Shown here: positions 8,744 through 16,294 of the stretch, in pieces
How the letters are laid out: every line of letters begins with the position of its first letter
How positions within the stretch are numbered: the stretch's first letter is position 1
NCBI GenBank assembly: GCA_036677805.1
Contig: JAVBVS010000024.1
Span: forward strand, 124,001-188,000
DNA length: 64,000 nucleotides
Reading direction: 5' to 3'
From: SIG78 sp036677805
GTDB taxonomy: Bacteria; Verrucomicrobiota; Lentisphaeria; Victivallales; Victivallaceae
Position numbers and translations under genes: made by a program
Notes under the pieces: model-generated
The model's input: the letters and a program-made list of their open reading frames with translations, nothing else
Told to the model about the DNA's origin: nothing
The model's database searches: none

Positions 8744-9259
8744 ATGCCATACGATATTCGGGGAGTCGCAATCCGTCCGGTCCGGGAGGAGGAGTTGCCG
8801 TTGCTGGAGAAGCTGGCCCGGCGGATCTGGCCGGAAACATACGCCGCCATCCTGACGCCGGGACAGATCGAATATATGATCGAGCTCATGTATGCGCTCC
8901 CGGTGATTCAGAAGGAGCGCCATGAGGGCGTCACGTTTGAATTGATCTGCTCCGAAGCGACTCCCATCGGATTTCTCGCCTATGGCCCGTATCAGGAAGA
9001 ACCGTCGGCGCTCAAACTGCACAAGCTTTATCTCGACTTCGCCTGGCATGGCCGCGGCATCGGCTCGATGGCGCTCCAGCATGTGATCGCCGCCGCGCGC
9101 CTGGCGAGTTACCGGCTGTTGTGTCTGAACGTGAACAAAAACAACACCGCCGCGCTCCGGGCTTATGAGCGCAATGGCTTCCTCCGGGTCGGCGAAGTCA
9201 AAATCGGCATCGGGCGCGGCTACTTCATGGATGACTATGTGATGGAGCTGGAACTGTAA
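8744..9259 (+). CDS. GNAT-family N-acetyltransferase
   Basis: 171 residues from the ATG at 8744. The longer open frame was rejected because the promoter lies inside it and the GNAT fold begins at IRGVAIRPVREEELP. The acetyl-CoA-binding motif A is LYLDFAWHGRGIGSMALQHV, and motif B is NNTAALRAYERNGF, both characteristic of the family. Acceptor substrate unknown; the overall spacing resembles ribosomal-protein or small-molecule acetyltransferases. It sits alone between a divergent secreted-protein gene and the riboflavin operon, with its own promoter. Confidence 0.88.
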   Translation: MPYDIRGVAIRPVREEELPLLEKLARRIWPETYAAILTPGQIEYMIELMYALPVIQKERHEGVTFELICSEATPIGFLAYGPYQEEPSALKLHKLYLDFAWHGRGIGSMALQHVIAAARLASYRLLCLNVNKNNTAALRAYERNGFLRVGEVKIGIGRGYFMDDYVMELEL

Positions 9260-9328
9260 TCCGCGGTTGTCTCTTTCCTTCATCTTCGGACGGACGCCGG
9301 AAAAACCGGGCTTTTTCCGCGATGCGCC

Positions 9329-9357
9329 TTGCAAAAATCGCGCCGGACGGGTATTTT
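9329..9357 (+). promoter_or_regulatory. promoter of the riboflavin operon
   Basis: TTGCAA, 17 bp spacer, TATTTT. Transcription would start near 9364, giving a leader of about 70 nt. No FMN-riboswitch (RFN) consensus could be recognised in that short leader. Confidence 0.5.
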
Positions 9358-9433
9358 AAATGCCAAGTGTAGATTTGGAATTGCCCGTGCCTGCGCGCAT
9401 GGTTTTTTGGAAAAAACAGGATCCCCGGTTCTC

Positions 9434-10630
9434 ATGAATGTTCAATTCGACCCGATCGATGAAATCGTCGCCTCCCTTCAGCGCGGCGAAATGGTGATCG
9501 TCACCGATGACGAAAACCGTGAAAACGAAGGCGATCTGATCGCCGCCGCCAGTCTGGCCACTCCCGATACCATCAACTTCATGGTGACGCATGCGCGCGG
9601 CCTGGTCTGCGTGCCGATCACCGAGGAGCGCGCCGCCGAGCTGGAGCTTCATGTGCCGGTCAATCTGGCCGACCCGTTCCGTACCGCGTTTACCGAGAGC
9701 GTCGACTACAAGCATGGCACCACTACCGGGATTTCCGCCCACGACCGCGCCCGGACCGTAGCCGGACTGATCGACCCGGCCAGCACACCGGGCGATTTCA
9801 CCCGTCCCGGCCACATGTTTCCGATCGTGGCGCGCAAGGGCGGTGTTTTGCGCCGCGCCGGCCACACTGAAACCGCGGTCGATCTGATGAAGCTCGCCGG
9901 GCTGGCGCCCGCCGGGGTGATCTGCGAAATCATGAATGACGACGGCTCCATGGCGCGGCTGCCGCAGCTGGCGGAATTCCATCGGCGGCACAACCTGAAG
10001 TGGTGCACCGTGGCCGATCTGATCGCCTACCGCCGCCGTCATGAGTGCCTGATCGAGCGCGGCGCCGCGGCCAAACTGCCCACGCCTTACGGGGAATTCA
10101 CCATCGTCGCCTACCGCAGCAAAGTCGACAACCTTGAACACGTCGCGCTGGTTTACGGCGCAATCAAAGATTGCGAAAATGTTCTGGTCCGGGTCCACAG
10201 CGAGTGCCTCACCGGAGATGTGTTCGGATCGAAGCGCTGCGATTGCGGCGAACAGCTGCATCGGGCGATGGCGATGATTGCGGACGCCGGAGCAGGGGTA
10301 ATCGTCTATATGCGTCAGGAAGGACGCGGCATCGGGATTTTCAACAAGATTCACGCCTACCAGCTTCAGGATCAGGGACTCGACACGGTCGAAGCCAATG
10401 AACAGCTCGGGTTTCCGGCCGATTTGCGCGACTACGGCATCGGCATGCAGATTCTGCTTGATCTCGGAGTCCGTTCGATTCGCCTTTTGACCAACAATCC
10501 CAAAAAACTGGTCGGACTTTCGGGTTACGGCGTGACCGTCGCCGCCCGGGTGCCGCTGGTGATTCCGCCGGGAGCGGAGAATCATTTTTATCTGAAGACC
10601 AAGCGCGACCGCATGGGCCATCTGATCTGA
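9434..10630 (+). CDS. ribBA: bifunctional 3,4-dihydroxy-2-butanone 4-phosphate synthase / GTP cyclohydrolase II
   Basis: 398 residues from ATG 9434; upstream codons of the open frame lie over the promoter. Residues 1-205 are the RibB domain, making the four-carbon riboflavin precursor from ribulose 5-phosphate, with DDENRENEGDL and the GHTETAVD motif. Residues about 206-398 are the RibA domain, which opens GTP, with the zinc ligands Cys258, Cys269 and Cys271 (SECLTGDVFGSKRCDCG) and RQEGRGIG. Fused RibBA of about 400 residues is the usual form. It is the first gene of an operon continuing with ribH, nusB, ftsY, ribD and ribE. Confidence 0.97.
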   Translation: MNVQFDPIDEIVASLQRGEMVIVTDDENRENEGDLIAAASLATPDTINFMVTHARGLVCVPITEERAAELELHVPVNLADPFRTAFTESVDYKHGTTTGISAHDRARTVAGLIDPASTPGDFTRPGHMFPIVARKGGVLRRAGHTETAVDLMKLAGLAPAGVICEIMNDDGSMARLPQLAEFHRRHNLKWCTVADLIAYRRRHECLIERGAAAKLPTPYGEFTIVAYRSKVDNLEHVALVYGAIKDCENVLVRVHSECLTGDVFGSKRCDCGEQLHRAMAMIADAGAGVIVYMRQEGRGIGIFNKIHAYQLQDQGLDTVEANEQLGFPADLRDYGIGMQILLDLGVRSIRLLTNNPKKLVGLSGYGVTVAARVPLVIPPGAENHFYLKTKRDRMGHLI

Positions 10631-10788
10631 AACCAACCGCCGGCGGCGGGGACGCCGGCCGGAGCATTTGTCAATCACGGAATCCAATCGATATCAACCA
10701 TGTTCCGCAAGATGGCGCAAGGGCGCCGCGGGACTCCGGAACCGCCGCGGCGGCAGCACGGCGCTCCGGGAGCAAAGGAGACGGAGCC

Positions 10789-11274
10789 ATGAACAACATC
10801 GGCAATCTCTATGAGGGCAAGCTGGACGCGTCCAAACTCAAGTTCGCGCTCGTGGCAGGCCGCTTCAACGACTTTTTCGTCAGCCACCTGATCGACGGCG
10901 CGGTGGACACCATCGTCCGCCACGGCGGCAACGCCGCGGACATCGACCTGGCCTGGGTGCCGGGCAGCTATGAAATTCCGTTCGCGGTCAAAAAGTTGCT
11001 GGATTCGCGCCGTTATGACGCCGTGATCGCGCTCGGCGTGGTGATTCAGGGCGCGACGCCGCACGCTTCCTACATCAACAACGAGGTCGCCAAGGCGCTG
11101 GCCCAGCTCGGCATGGAGTCCGGCACTCCGGTCACCTACGGCATGATCACCGCCGACAACATCGAACAGGCGATCGAACGCAGCGGCACCAAGGCCGGCA
11201 ACAAGGGCGCCGACGCCGCGCACGCCGCCATCGAAATGGCCAATCTGAATAAATTGCTGCCGCGCGGAAAATAG
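10789..11274 (+). CDS. ribH: 6,7-dimethyl-8-ribityllumazine synthase
   Basis: 161 residues, usual length. It joins the RibB product to the pyrimidine made via RibA and RibD. Family features are ALVAGRFNDFFVSHLIDGA at the N-terminus, WVPGSYEIPFAVKKL, and GVVIQGATPHASYINNEVA, where the common family form has GDTPHF; Ala replaces Asp and Ala replaces Phe here. The catalytic His is kept. A good Shine-Dalgarno (AAAGGAGACGGAGCC) precedes the ATG. It follows ribBA after 158 bp with no terminator seen and is followed by nusB after 16 bp. Confidence 0.95.
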   Translation: MNNIGNLYEGKLDASKLKFALVAGRFNDFFVSHLIDGAVDTIVRHGGNAADIDLAWVPGSYEIPFAVKKLLDSRRYDAVIALGVVIQGATPHASYINNEVAKALAQLGMESGTPVTYGMITADNIEQAIERSGTKAGNKGADAAHAAIEMANLNKLLPRGK

Positions 11275-11290
11275 CGGTACGGAATCTTCT

Positions 11291-11785
11291 ATGCAGTACG
11301 AAAACGAAGTGGAAAAGCCGGAACGCCGCCACAGCAAGCGGGTGGGGCGTGAGCTGGCCATGCAGTATTTGTTTCAATGCGATCTGACCGGGGAAAAGTT
11401 TTCGGCGGACACCTGGACGGCGTTCTGGGAACAGGCCGCCGCCGAGCATGAGCTTGGCGACAACCGTCATGGCCGCAAATGCCGGGAATACGCGGAAAAG
11501 CTGCTCGACGCCTGCGTCCGCGACGCCGACAAAATCGCCGAAACCATCCGTTCGCTGGCCCGCAACTGGGACCCGGAACGGATCTCGACCGTCGACCGCA
11601 GCATCCTGAAGGTGGCGATTGCCGAAATGTACAATTTCCCCGACGTGCCGCCGGTGGTGAGCATCGACGAGGCGGTGGCCATCACCCGCGATTACAGCGA
11701 TGAGCGGGCATGCGATTTTGTCAACGGGATTCTGAATGCGGTCAAGAGTACGCTCGGCCGTCCGGAACGCGAGGGGGTCCGCTGA
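11291..11785 (+). CDS. nusB: transcription antitermination factor NusB
   Basis: 164 residues. It binds boxA RNA with NusE (S10) in rRNA antitermination. Recognised by RELAMQYLFQCDLTG near the N-terminus and by ISTVDRSILKVAIAEMYNFP and VSIDEAVAITRDYSD in the C-terminal half. The ribH-nusB order is widely conserved in bacteria. The stop codon overlaps the ftsY start by one base (TGATG), indicating translational coupling. Confidence 0.95.
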   Translation: MQYENEVEKPERRHSKRVGRELAMQYLFQCDLTGEKFSADTWTAFWEQAAAEHELGDNRHGRKCREYAEKLLDACVRDADKIAETIRSLARNWDPERISTVDRSILKVAIAEMYNFPDVPPVVSIDEAVAITRDYSDERACDFVNGILNAVKSTLGRPEREGVR

Positions 11786-12720
11786 TGTCGTTGTTTTCCG
11801 TTTTCCGGCGCGGACTCCAGAAAACCGCCGCGGGGGTGGCCCGGTCGATCACCGGGCTGTTCACCGGCGAGAAGGCGTGGGACGCCGGGACTTTCGAGGA
11901 GCTGGAATATGCGTTGATCGCCGCCGATTTCGGGGTGGCCGCCGCCAGAGAACTGGTGGGCGAACTCAAAGAACGTTATCAACTCGGGCAGATTCGGACC
12001 AGCGCCGATATTTTCACCGAGGCTTCCACGCTGGTGGCGGCGCTGCTTCGCGAAAGACAGCGCGAGATCCGCTACGCTCCGGCGGGCGCGCCGACGGTCA
12101 TCCTGATGGTCGGCGTCAACGGTTCGGGCAAGACCACCACCATCGGCAAGCTCGCCGCCATGTGGCGCGCCGAGGGCAGGACGGTGATGCTCGGCGCCGC
12201 CGACACCTTCCGCGCCGCCGCGGTCGAACAGCTTCAGCTGTGGGGCGAACGCACCCATTCGCCGGTGATTACCGGTGCGCCGTGCGCCGATCCGGCCAGC
12301 GTCGCCTTCAGCGCGGCGCAGGCCGCCTGCGAACAGCATATGGACATTCTGCTGATCGATACCGCCGGACGCCAGCACAATCGCAAGGCGCTGATGGACG
12401 AGTTGACCAAGATTACCCGTTCGATCGCCAAGGCCTGTCCGGGCGCGCCGCACGAGGTTTTTCTGACCCTGGATGCGAGTCTGGGCTCCAACGCGCTCAA
12501 TCAGGCGCGCGAATTCGGCAAGGCCGCCCAGCTCACCGGGCTGGTGCTGACCAAGCTTGACGGCACCGGCAAGGGCGGCATGGCCGTGGCGGTGCGGCGC
12601 GAATTCGATCTGCCGACTTTTTTCACCGGCCTGGGCGAAGGGCCGGACGATCTGCAGCCGTTTGATCCGGAGCTTTATGCGCTGGCCTTGTTCGACCGCG
12701 GGGAACCGGAGAATTCATAA
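11785..12720 (+). CDS. ftsY: signal recognition particle receptor FtsY
   Basis: 311 residues from the ATG overlapping the nusB stop. An SRP GTPase that docks SRP-ribosome complexes at the inner membrane. NG-domain motifs are G1 GVNGSGKTTT (110-119), DTFRAAA, DTAGRQHN (G3), TKLDGTGKGG (G4) and the C-terminal GLGEGPDDLQPFDP. It lacks the long acidic A domain of E. coli FtsY; the N-terminal amphipathic stretch SLFSVFRRGLQKTAAG probably contacts the membrane. The stop overlaps the ribD start (TAATG). Confidence 0.96.
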   Translation: MSLFSVFRRGLQKTAAGVARSITGLFTGEKAWDAGTFEELEYALIAADFGVAAARELVGELKERYQLGQIRTSADIFTEASTLVAALLRERQREIRYAPAGAPTVILMVGVNGSGKTTTIGKLAAMWRAEGRTVMLGAADTFRAAAVEQLQLWGERTHSPVITGAPCADPASVAFSAAQAACEQHMDILLIDTAGRQHNRKALMDELTKITRSIAKACPGAPHEVFLTLDASLGSNALNQAREFGKAAQLTGLVLTKLDGTGKGGMAVAVRREFDLPTFFTGLGEGPDDLQPFDPELYALALFDRGEPENS

Positions 12721-13745
12721 TGATGACGCCCGACGTGCAGTACATGCGCCGGGCGCTGGCGCTGGCGGCGAAAGCCTGGGGGCGGACCACGCCCAACCCG
12801 ATGGTCGGGGCGGTGGCGGTCCGCGACGGGCGCGTCGTCGGCGAAGGATTCCATCCCAAGGCGGGTGAGCCCCATGCCGAAATTCATGCTTTGCTGGCGG
12901 CGGGGGAAGCTGCGCGGGGGGCGACGCTTTATGTGACGCTGGAGCCGTGCTCGACCAGCGGGCGGACGCCGCCGTGTACCGCGGCGATCATCCGGGCCGG
13001 GATTGCCCGGGTGGTGGCGGCGACCGCGGACCCCAATCCGAAGCATGCCGGGCGCGGTTTTGAGATTTTGCGCCGGGCCGGGATTGCGGTGGAGGTCGGG
13101 GTCGAGGCCGAACGCGCGGAAGAGCTCAACAAGGCCTTTTTCCATCGGATGCGGACCGGCAAACCTTATGTACTGCTGAAAATGGCGATGACGCTCGACG
13201 GCAAGATTGCCACCGCCTCCGGCGAATCGCGCTGGATTACCGGCGCGGCCGCCCGGAAGCGGGTTCAGCAGCTCCGACAGTGGTGCGATGCGATTATGGT
13301 CGGCGGCGAAACCGCGCGTCTGGACCGTCCCGGCCTGACCGTGCGCGAACCCGCCGACTGGCCGTGCCAGCCGTTGAAAATGGTTTACGGGCGGATGCCG
13401 GAGGCGGAGCTGAAGGCGTTGTTTCCGGGACCGTGCGAGGTTCGGCAGGCGGCGCCGCAGACGCCTGAGGAGTGGTCCGACTGGCTTCTGGCATTGGGGC
13501 GCGAAGGCATGATGGCGCTGCTGCTCGAAGGCGGCGGCGAGCTCGCCGGCCGGGCGTTGGCGGCGGGTGCGGTGAATGAGGTCGAGTTCCATATCGCACC
13601 GTTGCTTCTGACCGGAAGCGGCAGCCGTCCGGTGACCGGCGGAGGCAATCCGCAGTCATTGGCCGAGGCATGGAAGCTCGACCGTCTGCGGGTGCGGCGG
13701 GCCGGAGCGGATCTGCTGGTGAGCGGCAAAATTTTACCGAGGTGA
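12720..13745 (+). CDS. ribD: bifunctional diaminohydroxyphosphoribosylaminopyrimidine deaminase / 5-amino-6-(5-phosphoribosylamino)uracil reductase
   Basis: 341 residues. The N-terminal deaminase (about 1-145) has the zinc signature HAE (52-54) plus Cys77 and Cys86 in EPCSTSGRTPPC. The C-terminal NADPH-dependent reductase starts at YVLLKMAMTLDGKIATASGESRWI and includes AIMVGGETARLDRPGL and LLLEGGGELAGRAL. Slightly shorter than the usual 360-370 because of compact loops in the reductase domain. It catalyses the second and third steps of riboflavin synthesis. Coupled to ftsY by a one-base overlap. Confidence 0.96.
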   Translation: MMTPDVQYMRRALALAAKAWGRTTPNPMVGAVAVRDGRVVGEGFHPKAGEPHAEIHALLAAGEAARGATLYVTLEPCSTSGRTPPCTAAIIRAGIARVVAATADPNPKHAGRGFEILRRAGIAVEVGVEAERAEELNKAFFHRMRTGKPYVLLKMAMTLDGKIATASGESRWITGAAARKRVQQLRQWCDAIMVGGETARLDRPGLTVREPADWPCQPLKMVYGRMPEAELKALFPGPCEVRQAAPQTPEEWSDWLLALGREGMMALLLEGGGELAGRALAAGAVNEVEFHIAPLLLTGSGSRPVTGGGNPQSLAEAWKLDRLRVRRAGADLLVSGKILPR

Positions 13746-13753
13746 AAAGCAAT

Positions 13754-14404
13754 ATGTTTACCGGATTGATACAGGATATCGGCCGCCTGCGGCGCGTCGG
13801 CGGCAATGCGCTGGAGCTGGAAGCGCTTCACGGCTGGAACGATCTGGTTCACGGCGAGAGCATCGCGGTGAACGGCGCTTGTCTGACCCTCGAACGCCAT
13901 GACGGCAGGCACCTGACGTTTCATACTCTGGCCGAGACGCTGGAACGCACCAACCTCGGTGTGCTCGGCGCGGGCGGGCTGGTCAATCTCGAGCGCGCGC
14001 TCAAAGTCGGCGATCCCATCGGAGGACACCTGGTATCGGGGCATGTCGATGCTTCCGGCGTGGTTCGGGCATGGCGGCCGCTGCCCGGCGGCGATCTCGA
14101 ACTCGAGGTGGAAGCTCCGGCCTCACTGCTGCCCTTTCTGGCGGAAAAAGGCAGTGTCGCCGTCGACGGCATTTCGCTGACCGTGGTCAAAGTGACCGGC
14201 GACAGCTTTACCGTCGATCTGATCCCGGTGACCCGGCAGGAAACGGCGCTGGGCGAGCGGCGGACCGGAGACCGGGTCAATCTCGAAAGCGACATGCTGG
14301 CCAAATATGTCGCGCGCCAGCTGGAATTGCGCGCCGCCGCGGGCGGGAGTGCGCAATCTTCGATCACCATGAAGACATTGTTTGACGCGGGGTTCGGCCG
14401 ATGA
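13754..14404 (+). CDS. ribE: riboflavin synthase, alpha chain
   Basis: 216 residues from ATG 13754, preceded by a GAGG Shine-Dalgarno; the longer frame starts inside ribD. It dismutates two lumazine molecules to riboflavin. The N-terminus MFTGLIQDIG is diagnostic (family MFTGIIE), and two tandem lumazine-binding repeats are visible: GESIAVNGACLTL with GGHLVSGHVDASG, then GSVAVDGISLTV with GDRVNLESDMLAKYV. Its stop overlaps the next start (ATGA). With ribBA, ribH and ribD this completes the committed enzymes; the phosphatase step is not in the window. Confidence 0.95.
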   Translation: MFTGLIQDIGRLRRVGGNALELEALHGWNDLVHGESIAVNGACLTLERHDGRHLTFHTLAETLERTNLGVLGAGGLVNLERALKVGDPIGGHLVSGHVDASGVVRAWRPLPGGDLELEVEAPASLLPFLAEKGSVAVDGISLTVVKVTGDSFTVDLIPVTRQETALGERRTGDRVNLESDMLAKYVARQLELRAAAGGSAQSSITMKTLFDAGFGR

Positions 14405-15180
14405 GCACACCGGAGCGGTTGCTGAAATTCGGCCTGTCGCTGACCCCGGAAGCCGGCGGCGTGGCGGCACTTCCGGCGCTACCGGAATGTTTTGAACTGC
14501 TGGAGTTGCCCGGAACGGTTCTGGACGAGCCGGTGGTGTTGGGCGACTATCTCGGACGGGAACAGTTCGCCGGCTGCGACTTCCGCAATCTGATTCCGGC
14601 GAAGATCACGCGCGAGGTAACCGACCAGAATCCGGCGATTGCGGGCGAGTACAAGGAGCAGTTGCGCCGCCTCATGGCGCTGGCCCATGAATTCGGCGCT
14701 TCCGGGGTCGGTCTGGACCCCGATTGGGAGATGCTTTGCGATTATCCGGCGCAGCATGCGGTATTCAACGATATTTTGTGCTCGACCGCCGGCGACCGGG
14801 CGGGATTGCGGATGGATTTTCAGTTGACGGTGCGGATCCCGGGCGCCGGAAGCCGTCCGGCGGGGGCGGCGTTGCAATGGTTGAACCGGCTGGTCAACGA
14901 CCGGGTCAAATTGGCGTTGGAGATCAACCCGCACGAGCTTTTGAGCCGGGAGATCGACTGGGGCTCGACGCTGACACCATTCCGTTTCGAGGTGGATACG
15001 GTGCGCCTGTGCTACGAGAGCGAACTCGGCAACCGATTGCTTTATCAGCATGTCGCAGGTCTGTTGGAAGCCTTGCGCGGCTGGCGGCGCGAGGTGGCGG
15101 TCTATCTGACGCCGAGCGGTCGCGCGAATTATGACGAACTGGCGGAGCTGGCGCATCGCGCCATGCAGGAGTCGGCATGA
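14401..15180 (+). CDS. conserved-looking protein of unknown function in the riboflavin operon
   Basis: 259 residues, no signal peptide or membrane segment. Alternating beta/alpha character (LKFGLSLTPEAGG, CFELLELPGTVL, GASGVGLDPDWEM, RLVNDRVKLALEIN, EVAVYLTPSGR) weakly suggests a xylose-isomerase-like TIM barrel, but no catalytic motif is recognised. Four-base overlaps with ribE (ATGA) and with the following small gene show it is translated within the operon. No function assigned. Confidence 0.6.
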   Translation: MSTPERLLKFGLSLTPEAGGVAALPALPECFELLELPGTVLDEPVVLGDYLGREQFAGCDFRNLIPAKITREVTDQNPAIAGEYKEQLRRLMALAHEFGASGVGLDPDWEMLCDYPAQHAVFNDILCSTAGDRAGLRMDFQLTVRIPGAGSRPAGAALQWLNRLVNDRVKLALEINPHELLSREIDWGSTLTPFRFEVDTVRLCYESELGNRLLYQHVAGLLEALRGWRREVAVYLTPSGRANYDELAELAHRAMQESA

Positions 15181-15434
15181 AGAATTTACCCGAACATCAT
15201 TCGCCGGAAGAGGCGAAGGCATTGCTGCTCGGGCTCGGTTTCGATCATCGCGACGGCCATAAACGGCTGACCAAGGGCGATAATTTCGTCCTGATGGGCG
15301 GGTCGGAGGAGACCCACGAACGCATGACCGAAACCGCGATCAAGGTCAATGAGAAATTGGCCAGGCGCGGCAAAAAACTTCAGGATGCTTCCCCCGAGGA
15401 GCTGCGCGACATCTTCGGTGAACTGGAGTCGTAA
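15177..15434 (+). CDS. small conserved-looking protein of unknown function
   Basis: 85 residues, charged and soluble. It starts in an ATGA overlap with the preceding gene and ends 2 bp before prmC. The body has a small alpha/beta pattern (SPEEAKALLLGLGFDHRDGHKR..KGDNFVLMGGSEETHERM) and a C-terminal helix. Tight coupling on both sides supports it as real despite its size. Family not recognised. Confidence 0.65.
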   Translation: MKNLPEHHSPEEAKALLLGLGFDHRDGHKRLTKGDNFVLMGGSEETHERMTETAIKVNEKLARRGKKLQDASPEELRDIFGELES

Positions 15435-15436
15435 CC

Positions 15437-16294
15437 ATGGCGAAGGCCGGACTGTTGTTCGATCGGATGGCTGCTGCTTTCCGGGAGCGGGGTTGGGAAG
15501 CGCCCGAAACCGAAGCGGCGGCGATGATGGCCGAATTGCGCGGCTGCAACCGGCTGCTGGCCCGGCTCGAGCGCGACGTCGAACTCGCTCCGGCGCTTTA
15601 CCGGCGCGGGCTGGCGGCGCTGGAGCGGCGTCTTGGAGGAGAGCCGTGGCAGTACATTTTCGGCCGCGCCTACTTCCGCAATCTTGAGCTTGCGGTGACG
15701 CCTGCGGTGTTGATTCCCCGTCCTGAAACCGAGCTGCTGGCGCAACGCTGTATCGATACCTTGCCCGCCGGCGGCAGCGTGCTCGATCTCGGCACCGGTT
15801 CGGGCGCGATCGCGCTGGCGGTGGCGACCGAGCGGCCCGATGCGCGGGTGACCGCCGTCGATGTGAGCATGGCGGCGCTGGCGGTGGCGCAGGACAACGC
15901 CGCGCGGATCGCGCCCGGCCGGGTCGAACTGCTTCACAGCGATCTTTTCGGCGCGCTGGAAGGACGGCGTTTCGACTGGATCGCCGCCAACTTGCCTTAT
16001 GTGACCGAGGCGGAATATCCCGGTCTTGATGTTGAGGTGCGCGACCATGAGCCGAAGCTGGCGTTGACCTCCGGTGCGGACGGTCTGGGCCTGATCCGGC
16101 GCGCCATTGATGAAGCGTGGCGCCATCTCGAAGCCGGCGGCAAGGTGATGTTCGAGCTTGATTCCCGCCAGGCGCTGCCGGTGGCGGCGGCGTTGTGCGA
16201 AACCTTGCGTTATTCAGCCATTGAAATCGTCAAAGACGATACCGGACGCGACCGCTTCGTCGCCGCGAGCCTGCGCGAGTCTTCGACAGTGTGA
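15437..16294 (+). CDS. prmC: peptide chain release factor glutamine methyltransferase
   Basis: 285 residues. Predicted to methylate the GGQ glutamine of release factors using SAM. The N-terminal helical domain is followed by GEPWQYIFGRAYFRNLELAVTP and VLIPRPETELL, then the SAM-binding motif SVLDLGTGSGAIALAVATE. The substrate motif normally written NPPY reads NLPY (WIAANLPYVTEAEYPGLDVEVRDHEPKLAL); the Asn and Pro-Tyr that hold the glutamine are kept. Last gene of the riboflavin operon. Its final 81 bp overlap the convergent methyltransferase gene. Confidence 0.93.
   Translation: MAKAGLLFDRMAAAFRERGWEAPETEAAAMMAELRGCNRLLARLERDVELAPALYRRGLAALERRLGGEPWQYIFGRAYFRNLELAVTPAVLIPRPETELLAQRCIDTLPAGGSVLDLGTGSGAIALAVATERPDARVTAVDVSMAALAVAQDNAARIAPGRVELLHSDLFGALEGRRFDWIAANLPYVTEAEYPGLDVEVRDHEPKLALTSGADGLGLIRRAIDEAWRHLEAGGKVMFELDSRQALPVAAALCETLRYSAIEIVKDDTGRDRFVAASLRESSTV

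Noticed and set aside
9259..9433. FMN (RFN) riboswitch upstream of ribBA
   Set aside because: The conserved RFN core strings were not found and the predicted leader is only about 70 nt, too short for the aptamer plus expression platform.
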